This document shows, piece after piece, positions 11,885 through 24,430 of a DNA stretch of 64,000 bases. Below the pieces are notes generated by a model. That model had not been told where the DNA came from. It did not search any database and saw only the letters and a program-made list of their open reading frames with translations. A program made the position numbers and the translations under genes. This DNA is from Hysterangium stoloniferum. Taxonomy: Eukaryota; Basidiomycota; Agaricomycetes; Hysterangiales; Hysterangiaceae. Location of the stretch: NCBI GenBank assembly GCA_015178975.1, contig WHVD01000005.1:1054001-1118000 (forward strand), in the 5' to 3' direction. Each line of letters begins with the position of its first letter. The first letter of the stretch is position 1.

Positions 11885-13717
11885 ATGTCTTCGTTGCCTC
11901 TTTTAGATCCCTCAACAGCTCTTGAGCACCTCGCCTTGTACAAGAGGGGCGATGGTCTCACTGTATCTGAGCTCATCGACTCCACAGTCAACGGTGGTCT
12001 AACATACAACGACTTTCTCATTTTACCTGGCAAAATCGACTTTGGGGCAACTGAGGTCGTCACTGAGAGTCAGATTACGAGAAATGTGGTATTGAAGACG
12101 CCGTTTATGAGTTCGCCTATGGATACAGTTACTGAGAAGGAGATGGCAATTAATATGGCGGTATGTGTTTCTCTAGCTGGGTCGACGGAATATACAATGT
12201 TTATCATGCCTAATCTCAGCTACTTGGTGGGATTGGTGTTATTCATCATAATCAGAGTGCCAAAGAGCAAGCCGAAATGGTTAGGGCTGTTAAGCGCCAC
12301 GAAAACGGCTTTATAACAGACCCGGTTGTTTTGTCGCCCAAACATATTGCAGCGGATGTATTGGATGTTAAGGCGCGTCTAGGATTTTGCGGTATTCCCA
12401 TTACAGGTGAGACCTTAATAGTATTATTACTTGTCATTGTGATGCATTCCACAACCTTCGTTCTGCCGAGCCAACGTGCATTCGCGCGTGATTTGCGGAG
12501 ATGTTTTTTACTAGTGCTTAACTGATTATTTATAACTACACATCCCCCAACTTCAACCATACTCACATTTATACTCTTGACCAGACACCGGCGCCGTGGG
12601 CGGTAAACTCTTAGGTATCGTGACCGGCCGCGATATCCAATTCCAATCCCCAAATACTCCCCTCTCCGAACTCATGACCACTACCCTCGTCACAGCACCA
12701 GAAGGCGTAACCCTCGTCGAAGCCAACACCATCCTCCGGGACTCCAAAAAGGGCAAGCTGCCCATCGTCGACTCTTCCGGGCGCCTCGTCTCCCTCCTCG
12801 CCCGGTCCGACCTCCTCAAAAACCAAAACTTTCCCCTTGCGTCCAAGCGTCCAGAAACAAAGCAATTGTACGCCGCCGCAGCGATCGGCACCCGTCCCGC
12901 AGACCGCGATCGTCTTGACTTACTCGTCAAGGCGGGCCTGGATATTGTCGTGCTCGACTCGTCGCAAGGGAACTCAATATTCCAAATCGACATGCTTAGA
13001 TGGATCAAAAAGACCTATCCCCAGCTTGAGGTCATTGCAGGGAACGTGGTCACGCGCGAGCAAGCCGCAACACTGATTCACGCTGGCGCGGATGGTCTCC
13101 GCGTGGGGATGGGGAGCGGGTCGATTTGTATCACGCAGGAGGTGATGGCTGTCGGCCGTCCACAAGCTACCGCCGTCTATGCCGTGTCTGAGTTCGCGCG
13201 CAAATTTGGTGTGCCGGTTATTGCTGATGGAGGGATCAGCAATGTCGGGCACGTTGTAAAGGCGCTTGCGCTCGGTGCTGGGGCGGTGATGATGGGAGGT
13301 TTGCTTGCAGGCACGACTGAGGCGCCTGGAGAGTATTTCTACCACGAGGGGAAGCGCGTTAAGGCCTATCGCGGGATGGGATCGATCGAAGCAATGGAAC
13401 AGGGTAAGCCTGGTGTTTCCAAGACTGTCACGACGGCCTCGAAAGCTGGTCCGATCGACAACGCAGCGACGAGCAGATACTTCTCCGAGTCTTCTGCCGT
13501 CAAAGTTGCACAGGGCGTGTCGGGCGATGTGCAGGATAAAGGATCGATTCACGCGTTCTTGCCGTATTTGCATGCGGGGTTGCAGCATTCGTTGCAGGAC
13601 ATTGGGGTGAAGAATGTTGTGGCGTTGCAGGCGGGTGTGGAGAGTAAAAATGTGCGGTTTGAGTTGAGGACTGCGAGTGCGCAGGTTGAAGGTGGGGTGC
13701 ATGGGTTGAATTCGTGA
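11885..13717 (+). CDS. Inosine-5'-monophosphate dehydrogenase
   Basis: The enzyme oxidises IMP to XMP with NAD+, the rate-limiting step of guanine nucleotide synthesis in the cytosol. There are three exons: 11885-12160, 12220-12406 and 12585-13717. Exon 1 holds [11 protein letters not shown] and the substrate loop [13 protein letters not shown]. Exon 2 starts [13 protein letters not shown] and leads into the CBS pair ([14 protein letters not shown] and so on). Exon 3 has VLDSSQGNS, the catalytic loop [20 protein letters not shown] with the active-site Cys, [37 protein letters not shown] and the flap region [12 protein letters not shown]. The length of about 531 residues is normal. The third exon is strikingly CpG-rich compared with the first two, which may reflect codon bias in a highly expressed gene. 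Confidence 0.96.
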
Positions 13718-15103
13718 GTTTCACCGTTAATTTTAAGGGATGAAATGTTGGTGATTGACGCTTTATCTCCTCTAAAGGTACACCAAACGACTCTACGCAT
13801 AGGGGAGTTTATCATTATCGCTGCTCTAGCGCATAGTTTCTTTGCATTTCATTATATCATGAGCGTATCTTAAGAAATACTCTGAGATTTTGAGAAAATC
13901 TTTTTCGGGTAATTAGCGTTTCATGTACACCAGTGACCTGGTAGCCGCCTCGGGAACCAGCACATTGGGAAGAAGCGCGTCCCCTCGATGCTCCTACACC
14001 TACGTGTGGTAGACCTCCCAAACGGGCTGCGGCGTGACACCCTTAGTAGGGGGTTCCTAACTACAACGCGTGCATCGCGTCGACTTCCTGGAGCCTCTAT
14101 ATCGTTTAGACCTCGCGTACCAGACCACGTAGACCAGATGTTGCTTTTCAGTGTATGTACGTGTGCTCTGTGCATTGCCACTAGTCGAGTCGTCTGCACG
14201 GTTCAAATTAATTTTCAAGTTTATCGCTGCAGTTATTAATGTACTGCTACACTGCTGGATCAAATGACATGTAGACCCACTTGGATTTTTTTTGCTGTGA
14301 CTGAAGTCTGAGAAGCACAGATCTGCCACTGAAATGATTAGAAAGGCACCTACAGGTGCGTAGAATCCCGTTTCACTATAAATAGTCTTATATCTTTTGA
14401 CACACTTGTTTAGATTATGCACCGTCGACGTTGTCGGAGCTGAGGATGGCGAACTGCCTCACTCTTGTCCATGCAACCCAAGATCCAAGGCATTCAAGAC
14501 CACCGACGTTGCGAAGACCCATGGAAGTAGCGAAGAATTAACGACATGTGCACTTATCTGCGAGTTGACAGCAGATACAGCTACGGTAGTCTATCCTCCA
14601 TAAAATTCTCGGTTCGGCTACTTGATATTCTGTTTGTCTTTTACTAAACCGCCCCACATTGACTAAAACGGATTTCTCAGGGATCCCCCCACTGCTTCGC
14701 GCTCGCTTGGGAACGACAGATATGTGAAATAAACGATCTTCACTGTACGACAAATAGATCACCACTCAGACATAGACACATACTGGTTACCAGAAGTAAC
14801 TGAACTCCGGCTGATGTTAACAGCAGGCAGCAAACTATGATTTCGTTTTACATAGTGGAATTTTTTTTTTACAATTTGCCTAACTAAAGTAAGATAAGAA
14901 CTACTGCGGCGTAGACGCAGCGCAGCGCTCACGGTAGAGCAAAGCATGATGGTGTAGCGCCTCTAATGCATGCGTAGTTCTTACTAAATCTGAGTGACTT
15001 AAGCACTAAGCGCTCGGTTGCTCCCCGCACAGGATATTGTGTTTCTCTTCTTTTGCCTTGCTGTTCCGTAGATATATAACATCGACATTGCCTGCTTTTT
15101 AGC
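13718..15103. other. intergenic, no gene supported
   Basis: About 1.4 kb lies between IMP dehydrogenase and the PalI gene. Short open frames occur on both strands at 13.9-14.6 kb, but none has a start, splice signals or motifs that I can support. The part at 13.92-14.12 kb is more GC-rich than its surroundings. No tRNA cloverleaf was found. Confidence 0.5.
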
Positions 15104-16942
15104 ATGGTTTTGAAGCCAGCTACTCCTGGTTTTGTGGTCACACTTATTGCAACCATTCTGCTGGCAGTGGTCTCCTTCTCTGTTCCGTGGATTAAGTCCG
15201 TGTTTTTCCTCCAGGTAAGAATTGTTTCAGATGTCAGTCCTACCTAACCTTGTTTTTAAGGCTACTGTCAATTTTGATGGTCATAACGGGACAGCGACGT
15301 TTGGAGTGCTAGGTTATTGCTTCAATGTGGGGGGAACAGTCAACTGTACCAGCCCTAAGATAGGATACGAATTCGGTACGTCTATGGAATGCTTGCCGTC
15401 AGTTGCTACAAAGGGCTTTAATGAAGATAAACACAGATCCTAACGCATTACTGGGAAACAAGACGCCAATACAAATCCCTGAAGTAGTGGTAAAATGGCT
15501 AACATACGCCCTTGTTTTGCACATTGTCGCTCTTGTTCTTGCCGCAGGCTCAGCCGTCTTCGGCCTGCTTGCACATGTACGTGAAATGTCCATGACATGC
15601 TGCAGCACTTGCATCTCCGGTTTTGGTGCAGCTGTCACCCTTATCGCCTTTATATTTGACATCGCATTTTTCTTTCTCGCGAAAGCCAGAATTAACAAAA
15701 TTCCCGGAGGCTCTGCTCAAATAGGCAATGCGATTTGGCTCACACTAGTGGCATGGATTTTGCTGTTCTTCGCAGGATGCTTCTACAGTTTCGGTCGGTG
15801 CTGCATCCGCAATAGACCTAGGGGTCCCCGAGACAAACGAGTCGACCCCTCTAACAGTGCAGAGACAGGGAATGCTGAGGCGTTGAGATTAGATGCTGTC
15901 AAAGCTGAAGCTGACCGAAAAGCGCGCCAGAAGCAAGGCGAGATGGGATTACCTGCCTTCAATGAATATGACCCAACCAAGCCGCTTACAGCTAAGTATG
16001 ACGAAGAAGATGAGCCTTACACAGATAGTCATCCCAGTCGGCGACCAAGCGACTTTTCCAACTTGCCGGCTACTGGATACACTTCCGTACCCACAGGTGC
16101 TTCTGCGATGGACCCTTACTATGCCGCTGCAAATGCAGCTCCTCTGGGTGCTGTCACAGCAGCCGCCGTCGCTACGTACCCCCCGCAACCGCAGACGTAC
16201 ACACAACAATCATCCATGCAAAATACTACTTATGGCAATGTTGTGAACCAACCGGGGCATGAGCAATACCCAAGCACCGATGTATATGGTCGCAATCAGC
16301 GACCTCTTAATACTCAGTATGATGCTGCATTTGGGCAAGGCCAACACGCTTCTACAGAGGGCATATATGGTCAAGGACAGTACCTGTCCGCCGACCAAGG
16401 AGGTGCTCCTTTCAGTCATCACGCACAGGCGACTTCTTGTAAGCCTTTTTCGTATTCACTACCTTCCGCGCATTTACATTGTCCCATTAGATTATTCTAC
16501 AGCATCTCACTATCCCGAGCCTTCCCATAACCTAGAGGCCAGCTCATATGTAGCAGGTGGTCATACTCCACAGAATGATACCGTCCTCAACACTCCATCT
16601 CCTCCACTCACAAACTACGCTGGGAATCCCCAGCAACAACACACTTCTCCTGGTCAGTTCTTGGCCAGTACAGCGGCACTAAGCATGGGCCGTGATGACT
16701 ATACGTTTAGTCGAAATCCACAACCTCTTCACACCTCGCCACCCCCATTGAATATTACACCAAATTCGCCTCGGCAAACTTCGGGTCCCCGAGGGCCACG
16801 CTCACCTACAAGCCCGAGTGCCTTCACAAGCCCGAGTGCCTTCACAAGCCCGAGTGCCTACAGTCAGCAGACACACTCAGACATGCCTCCAGGATATGAG
16901 GGCGGTAGTCAAGGTGCCATGTGGCCTCGCGAAAAACGTTAA
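15104..16942 (+). CDS. PalI/SUR7-family tetraspan membrane protein
   Basis: There are four exons: 15104-15214, 15261-15375, 15437-16438 and 16503-16942. The start MVLKPATPGFVVTLIATILL provides membrane helix 1. An extracellular loop follows with FGVLGYCF and a pair of cysteines, then GYEFDPNALLGN across a phase-1 splice, then three helices (ALVLHIVALVLAAGSAVFGL, AAVTLIAFIFDIAFFFLA and AIWLTLVAWILLFFAGCFYS). The rest is a long cytosolic Pro/Gln/Tyr-rich tail. It ends with three near-perfect repeats of the hexapeptide TSPSAF before a basic end. PalI/Rim9 proteins act at the plasma membrane in ambient pH signalling, and SUR7 relatives in eisosomes. Which role applies here cannot be told from sequence. 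The choice of the 15376-15436 intron keeps the family motif in frame. Confidence 0.88.
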
Positions 16943-17233
16943 AGCTCAAATCTGGGTTTATATGGACTTTATACTTCTTCCACGGACAGAACTATATATT
17001 TTGCATACAGCGAGAGGAAGAAACGATGCGTTGTATATCTTTACTAGTTTGATTGCATTGTAGCGACGACCTGTACGCTCTTGTAGAGCATGATTTTATA
17101 TTCTTCGTAACCATTATGGTGACATCTAGTATATATATATACGAGCTTATCGCACTCTCCTTATCTCGACTTGTCATTGACATCATTGGATTTAAGTCAA
17201 CCAAACTCGAGACAGCTCTCAGTGCTTTTCTTC

Positions 17234-18894
17234 ATGAAAACTTCTATCTTGTACGCCACATTAATTGCAGGAGTTCTTTCCAACCAGACTCCCCTGGATG
17301 TAGCAGAAGAACCTTGGACAAAGACGTATGGCCCACAAATCGACTTACCTTTCACTGGTCCATTGAGCTTTGCACACCTCCCATATATTCGCTGTCTGGA
17401 CGATGGATCTCAAACGTTCAACATTGGACTCTTGGGTCTCCCATTCGATACTGGAGTATCATACCGTCCTGGAGCACGGTTTGGCCCATATGCTATCAGG
17501 TCGGGGTCCCGACGGCAGAGGGAGCTCAGGGGATATACGATGGCGTGGGGCATCAATCCTTATGTTCAAGGCGCAAAGATAATTGACTGTGGAGATGTGC
17601 GTCTGCCCTTCACATTTCAATGAGGCATGTATCACTGGATCTTAATATTTCTAGGTGCCTGTGAGCCCATTTGATAACGCACTAGCTATCGATCAAATCG
17701 AGGCTGCATATACTACACTGCTTCAACGTCCCGTGGCTGTCGGGGGCGAGGGTGTCCCATATACTTCAGCACCACTCGGAAAGGATGGCAAGGAGCATCC
17801 CAGGATTATATCTCTTGGAGGAGATCATACCATTGTAAGCCATTTCTGTGCCAGTACTATTCGATGTTCTAGGTAACTTTAGTGAACTGTCCACGATAAC
17901 TCGTAGGTTCTACCAATATTGCGATCACTTCATAAAGTCTATGGTCCCGTATCGGTAATCCACTTTGATGCCCATCTTGATACATGGCCGCCGTTTGGTT
18001 ATCCTGGTGCAAGTACTGTTCAAGCACAATCCAATCATGGGACTTTCTTCTGGGTTGCTGCCCAAGAAAACCTGATCTCAAATACCAGTATTCATGCAGG
18101 CATTCGATGCAAATTGATGGTGAGTCTCAGTGAACTTACTAACCAAGATCTAATAGCATTGTCCACGTGAAGGGTATAGAAGACATTGAACACGATACAT
18201 CTGTGGGCTTTGAGCTCATTACTACGGACGATATAGACGATTATGGGGTAGCAGAGATTATCAGGAGAATAAGGGCAAGAGTAGGTGACTCACCCGTGTA
18301 TCTGAGGTGCATTCTGGCGTCCTTTTCTTTGCATTGATATATACTTAAACCTTCTCTCTACCAGTCTAGATATCGACGTCGTTGGTACGTATTTGGCCAG
18401 TATAAAAACCACCTGCTAAAGTACCAGTCACTACAAAAACTGCAGATCCTGGTCTTGCTCCCGCTAGTAAGACCATTATACCTTTTGAATTAGTGATACT
18501 GAACACTGACACCGTTCACACTCGCCACCAGCTGGGACACCTGAAGCAGGCGGCTGGACAACACGGGAGTTGAAACGTATTATACGTGGACTTGCTGGGC
18601 TCAATTTTGTGTAAGTGGCTGTAAAGATTGAAGATGCTATGAGTTGGCAATCATACCCTTATAACTAACAGCGGGGTCGATCTTGTGGAAGTTGCACCAT
18701 CATATGACCATGGTATATGCTAGTATAATACCCTCGTACTTTGCTTACGGGAGTTTTCAGCGGAAATCACTGGTGTCGCTGCTGCCGATCTCATCCACGA
18801 ATTCCTGTCAATGCTGATGACATCCCCTATTCCTTCTAAAGGCGAGCGAGGGGATAAGGAACATGTTCAAAATATCATGAAGGATGAGCTCTGA
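17234..18894 (+). CDS. Agmatinase/arginase-family enzyme, secretory, ending KDEL
   Basis: This is a ureohydrolase, which would hydrolyse agmatine or a related guanidino substrate to urea and an amine. The start [20 protein letters not shown] looks like a signal peptide. The binuclear manganese ligands are all present: His in SLGGDHTI (17.82 kb), the DAHLD motif ([10 protein letters not shown], 17.97 kb) and SLDIDVVDPG, split by introns near 18.37 and 18.45 kb. [17 protein letters not shown] and [13 protein letters not shown] are standard C-terminal motifs. About ten exons are separated by introns of roughly 50-60 bp. The last exon ends ...[10 protein letters not shown] and TGA at 18894. KDEL is the classical ER-retrieval signal, so the enzyme probably resides in the ER lumen or secretory pathway. 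Substrate specificity is inferred only from overall similarity to fungal agmatinases. Confidence 0.88.
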
Positions 18895-19045
18895 TCAAGC
18901 GCAGAATCAGGAGCTCCTGACTGTTGTTTACTTTGAAGAGGTGTAATACAGACTAACTTGTTCATGACTACTGAGCGGATAGTACACAGAAGACTAGAAC
19001 ACTATGAGAACAGGAAAGACACAGTAGACGTATGATTCGTGGCAT

Positions 19046-22022
19046 TCAAAGCTTGTCATAATAGTTATCGAGAGCCGGGATTTCGGGCTAGAAAGATTTA
19101 TCAGTATTTGAGCTTTCGAGTAAAAAAGAATTCCAGGAATATTGACCTTAAGACCCTTCCGGGTGCGGATCGCAATGACCATTTGTTCAAGTTTGGAACC
19201 TTTCTCGATGGGGGCTGTTAAAGTTATTGAGTATGTGCTATTTTAATTTCATTAAACACGTACTGCCGTTCATGAGTTCCCAGTGATCGAACACGCTCTG
19301 GGGGAAGGCCTGCCCACCAGTGGCAGCACGCAAGTCGGCGGTGAAACCGAATGATTCATTGACAGGCAAGTAAGCCTTGACCGTGAACATGGGTGTTCCT
19401 GGGCGCTGCTCTTCGCTGAACACTTGACCTCTGCGCTTGTTGAGACAACTGTAGATACCACCAATGGCGTTCTCTGGACATTGAATCTCAACGAGGTACA
19501 CTGGCTCCTGGATACCTGGAGTGGCGAGCAATGAAGCAGCATAACAGACACGACGACAAGTGGGGATGATTTGTCCTCCACCACGGTGAATGGCGTCGGT
19601 GTGTAGCTATATCAAAAAGAGCAAATCCAAACGCTTAACAGCCACTCTTTTAAGAGAAGCTTACAGCTAGACTTACGGTAACATCAAGGATATTGAACCG
19701 GACTCCGCGCATGTTCTCCTCAGCACAGACACCTTCTTTTGTGGCCCACTGGAAAGCAGCAACACACGAATCTTTGATTTCATTGAGGTATTGAACACCC
19801 TTAGTCACATCAACCAACAAATTGGGGCCAGTGGTGTCAGGGCCGAAACACCAAATCTTTCTGGCATCCGTGACATCCCAGCCGAATTCATCGGCGAGAA
19901 CACGAGCACGTGCCTTGAAATCGTCACGAGGGTTGATCTTGCCAGCCTCAATGGCTAATGAAAGCCCCTCGTCCATAGGCATGGCCTTTGCGTAAAGACG
20001 ATTGTGCTTGTTCTGTGACTTCGACAACGCGACAATCGAGGACTCGGCCTTTACCGTCTCACAGTATCCTACGACGGGGTCAGACTTCTTAAGGGGAACA
20101 CCAGCATGGTCTTCCTCCAAATCCTGGAATAGTTCAGTCAGCTCAACAACTAGTAACCGCTCGTATAGATATGTACCTTTAAGCAAATCTCCAAGTGGAG
20201 TTCACCTGCACCAGCGACGATGTGCTCACCGGTTTCTGAAATATAGGCCTGGACACATGGATCCGACTTGGATAAACGCTTGAGGCCTTCGACGAGCTTC
20301 GGTAAATCAGCGGCGTTTTTGACTTCGACGGCAACCCGCACAACGGGGGATACGGAGAATTTCATGACCTTCATGTTGTGAGCAGTCTCCGAAGTGGTAA
20401 GTGTTCCACTCTTAAGCAAGAACTGGTCGACACCGACGAGACCGACAATGTTTCCGGAGGGACAGTCTTCGATGGGCTCGACGTAACGACCCATCATCAA
20501 GACAGTACGCTGAATGGACTTAACGAACAAATCGTCTTTCTTTCCGGGAACGTAGTTAGGTCCTTGAATACGGATCTTTGGTCCTGAGCGAACAGTACCA
20601 GAGAAGACACGGCCGAAAGCATAAAAGCGACCCTTATCGGATGTGGGAACCATTTTTGAGACATAAAGGACGAGGGGGCCATTGGGGTTGCAATCCCTGA
20701 TACCGATGGCAGATTCATCGTCCATGGGACCCTCATACAATGTCTCGACACGGTAACGCTGGGCGGTAGCGGGAGAGGGAAGGTTAATGACTATCATCTC
20801 CAAGAGGGAGTCGCCAGCAGGCAAGAATTTGCGCATAATAACCTTGAGAAGCTGCTTTCCTTCGAGATCACGCTCATCAGAGGCAAGTTTAACCTCCAGC
20901 TTCTCGAGTATAGTGCTGGTTTGTTCCTTTTTGAAGTTCATGACAGCATCAAAAATCTTGAAGATCGGATCGAGGACAAACATATTGAAGGCACGCTCGA
21001 GCTGCTTGCCATCGGCGTCGGTGCCCTTTGTGGTCCATTTCTTTGTTGAAGGGTTAAAGTAGTTGTCGCCCCAAAGCTTAGCCATCATCTTGTCCTTGTC
21101 AACACCGAACTTTTTGGCGTAACGGCCAGCGAATTGACGGAGGGTGAAACCCCATCCATGCAGACCGGAACCGAAAGCAACGGTACCCTTGTCGGGGTAA
21201 ACTTGGACGTCACCGAGAGCTGCATCGTGGTATGTTGAAATAACGACGTTAACCGACTCAATGGTACGAGAAAAGGACTGGAAAAGATCTTCCTTTGAAA
21301 CCTGGAGTTCGAGAAGCGCGCGGTCGACCTTGTTGATGATAACGACCGGCTTAATGCGCTCGGTAAGGGCCTGACGAAGTACTGTCTCTGTTTGCACACA
21401 GACACCTTCGACACAGTCAACCACAACCAAAGCACCGTCGGTTACTCGAAGAGCAGCCGTTACTTCCGATGAGAAATCAACGTGTCCGGGCGAATCGATA
21501 AGATTGATCAAGAACTCATTACCTGCCGATTATATCGATATCAGGGTGTGTTAGAGGGGGGGGGGGAGTATATAAATACCCTCAGTTTTCTGTTTAACAG
21601 CGTCCAAGTCATCCTTGCCGATCTGGAAGTACATGGAAATAGCAGTGGATTTGATAGTGATACCACGCTCTTTTTCGTCGTCTCGGGTATCGGTAAATCG
21701 CATATCACCGGCTTTGCTCGATGCGATAATACCGGCTTTCGATACAAGAGAGTCGGTAAGTGTGGATTTTCCGTGGTCGACTGTAAGTGTAAGGCATTAG
21801 GACCATACCTCCATCGATTACGATAGAACTCACCGTGGGCAATGACACTCATGTTCCGAATATTTGTCGGCCTGTCCATGAGGGCACGCACCTGGTCTGT
21901 GAAAAAATCCATCAGTATCGAGACCGGATGAGGCCTCAGAAGTCTACTTGCCAACTGTGAAGTTCCTACATTAATAGTGAGCTTTGAATTTTGCGGATAA
22001 CGAGAGAAAAACCTTACACCAT
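19046..22022 (-). CDS. EFT1: Translation elongation factor 2
   Basis: This is the GTPase that translocates the ribosome. A tiny first exon (ATG GT) is spliced to NFTV and then to [20 protein letters not shown]. The G motifs follow: [50 protein letters not shown] and NKVDR. Domain II-V motifs include [32 protein letters not shown], the diphthamide loop [16 protein letters not shown] (19.6 kb) and [20 protein letters not shown]. The final exons encode [20 protein letters not shown] and, after a 59-bp intron, [13 protein letters not shown] and TGA at 19046. Reading through that last intron gives a false, longer tail. The second intron (21897-21951) has a GC donor. Confidence 0.96.
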
Positions 22023-22979
22023 TGTGATCTAATTTTATGAGACGAATGGGAAATGAAAGTTTGTCTAGAATGAAGAAAAAACACTCCTGCGCAAGGTAGG
22101 GAGTGTCGTGGCAGCAAGGCTGACAACTACAGCTGCGAGTAAGGTTTGTTCAGTATCGATGGTAAACTTTTTCAGGCTCCGCTCCAATGTCAAGTTAAGG
22201 GCCGGCTTGATTACACACGGTTCTGGCTGCCCCTTGAAGTGAGGTTCGGTTGGGTTCAAGAACATGAAATAACTCCTTAACGTTGTTTATTACCGTCTCG
22301 GACGAAGAGTGACTGGTACTGTTCGCCATGTCTTTGTAACTCGCATTCGGATATCATCGGGACGGTACACAAGAGCTACGTTTACAACTTGAATACTGGG
22401 TTAGGCTGCTGTACTGTTTTATTCTGCTAAGGCTCAAGACTTCAGAAACTATCTACGCTACATATAGTCCTCACAGTTTGTTGGAATTTTGACATCATTC
22501 TCAAGTCTATTTTTTTCCTGAAGTTAGCTATACAAGTTGACTGGACCATAAACTAGCCCAGATAAAGCAGGCGAATGAAATATCGGCGGCGGTGTATAAC
22601 GTTCTCTTCCTGCGCGATTTAATATCGACTAAAGACCCGAGTCGAGCGTAGTTAACATCTACCAGCTTTTGTTCGCCCTAAATGGAGTTAAATACACTAC
22701 CAGGGGGACATCGCTGAAAGCCCATCCACCTCCTTGTATGAAGCCAACTTCCTTTTATTAAGATACAAGCTTCAGCTGTAGCAAGTATTCTTATTAACTG
22801 TCGGAATGAATGCTACTGTTCAAATTCAATCCTCCAATTAGACCGGCCACATCGTTCAGTAAATAATGTTATAACTATTCGACACCATCAAATGATACGT
22901 ATACGCTAATGAGGTGTGAAAGACTAGTTGCTCTTTCGAAATACAGATCCAATCTATCGTACTCATCCTTGATTGTGAA
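22023..22979. other. promoter/leader region of EF2, no other gene seen
   Basis: The 957 bp between the EF2 start and the end of the beta-trefoil gene contains only short frames without recognisable motifs. It should hold the EF2 promoter and 5' leader and the 3' end of the upstream gene on the same strand. Confidence 0.45.
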
Positions 22980-24074
22980 TCATATGGCACCTGTCATAGC
23001 TTTGACCCTCAAAAGTGGAATAACCTCCCAACGTCTTCGTTCTCTTGCCAAAGCGCCAGCACTGGTACCAGCACCATCCAAGAGCGATATAACTCTGACT
23101 CGCCGAACAGGATCTGGCGAATCATCCACACCGTCCTCATCGGCACGATCAACTTCTAACAACTCGTCTTCCCTTAAGTCAAATTCTCCTCTACGTACTT
23201 CTGCCGCTGATGTGCTACTGGTACCAGGAAAATCGGCTCCGAAAACACTGGCAAATGGGTTAGCAATGACAGAGGCTGCGCCTTGAATGAAATCTGCCGC
23301 ATCATCCAGGAGTCCTCGTGGTTTTCGAAGGGGAATAGAGGTAAGGAAATACGTCTTATCACGCCAAGTAGAGGCAGAAGCTTGATTGAATCCTGGATAC
23401 GTGGGATCGTGGGCAAATTGGATGGTTATATGGCAAGTTCTCGGGGAATAATGGAACTGGGGAAGTGGGTGTGATTGTTGGTTCGGGAAAGGTGTAGTAA
23501 CTGGGCGGCGATGCCGTATAACAACTTTTCCCTCAGCTAGGCGTATGATTATGGATATAAGTCACTATCAAAAGGAGTGGACATACGATTAACATCCAGC
23601 CCATGTCCTGACGCTTTAGAACACAGATTGCCAAGATAGTCAGTGAAGAAAATCTGCAAATAAAGATCAATATACATGGTTATTAAAGCTGGTTGTAAAG
23701 ACTGGCTTGATTGTCAGAGTCGGAATTTCTGAAGCCTTGAGCACGGCTTTTGTTAGGTGGGAATGGAACAACAAGAATCACAGCTCAAGCTTTCGCTCAC
23801 CAAGTACATGAGAGTTTTCGGTTTCAGGATATAATATTGCCTCAGTGTCTAGTAATCGTCAGTCCTTCACGAATAACACGTTATTCGACATCCAACACTC
23901 GCCATCCTGATGTTCGTTCCTCTCGATATCCAACAGTTTTCCAGTGCCGAGGTTTTTTATAAGAAAGTAGCCAGGAGGGAAACCAGTTGGACTGGGAGAG
24001 TAAGGAGGAGGCTCAGACGGGGTAGCAGAATTACCAGTGCTCATAAATGTAGTGATTTCTGGTGAAGCGGACAT
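22980..24074 (-). CDS. beta-trefoil (ricin-B-like) conserved fungal protein
   Basis: Starting at ATG 24074 (MSASPEITTFMSTGNSATPS), a Pro/Ser-rich head is followed by FPPGYFLIKNLGTGKLLDIE, then DTEAILYPETENSHVL, IFFTDYLGNLCSKASGHGLD and VVIRHRRPVTTPFPNQQSHP, a C-terminal part with DEDGVDDSPDPVRRVRVISL, and the end WEVIPLLRVKAMTGAI. This layout resembles a family of cytosolic fungal proteins with a ricin-type beta-trefoil N-terminal half (GYF.IRS...G..LDV...DGTE.ILWPEKE) and a conserved C-terminal half. Its function is unknown to me. At least four introns are needed. The first (23849-23902) fits the family only with a GC donor. The gene is divergent from the AIM6-like gene across 356 bp. Confidence 0.75.
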
Positions 24075-24430
24075 GCTAAATTGCTAATTTGTGGCTGTGC
24101 CGCATCGCGACAAACCGGGTTGGCCACAGTCTTGCACGTCCATATTTAACAGTAACTCAAGTACGGTCAATGTTCAGTGCGATTGCTATAATATGACGAT
24201 CTTTTTGTGAAGGACGTCTGCTACACACGTTGACATTCGGTAAAGCCTCATCACAGCTATTTTTTACTTTGTCATGGTCACAAGGCGACCTTCAGCGCAC
24301 GTTGTACCTTGTGAAAGTTGCTCATCCGTGGGTTATCTTAGGCCCTCTTGAGCTATTGGTGGTCCACTGCACCATAAGCGACATGATTAAAAACTCGGGA
24401 TAGTCTACAGACTGGCAACAGAGTGCACGC

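Noticed and set aside
13921-14422. Overlapping short frames on both strands in a GC-richer patch
   Set aside because: They have no splice structure, start context or similarity I can name, and none is favoured over the others.
14880-14960. tRNA-like GC-rich stretch
   Set aside because: No acceptor-stem pairing or T-loop consensus could be found on either strand.
15222-15443. Continuation of PalI exon 2 past 15375 to a stop
   Set aside because: A donor at 15376 and an acceptor at 15436 restore the conserved GYEF-DPNALLGN sequence.
18994-19182. Aberrant hydrophobic C-terminus of EF2 read straight through from IRTRKGLK
   Set aside because: A 59-bp intron with normal borders leads instead to [13 protein letters not shown] and a stop, the conserved EF2 ending.
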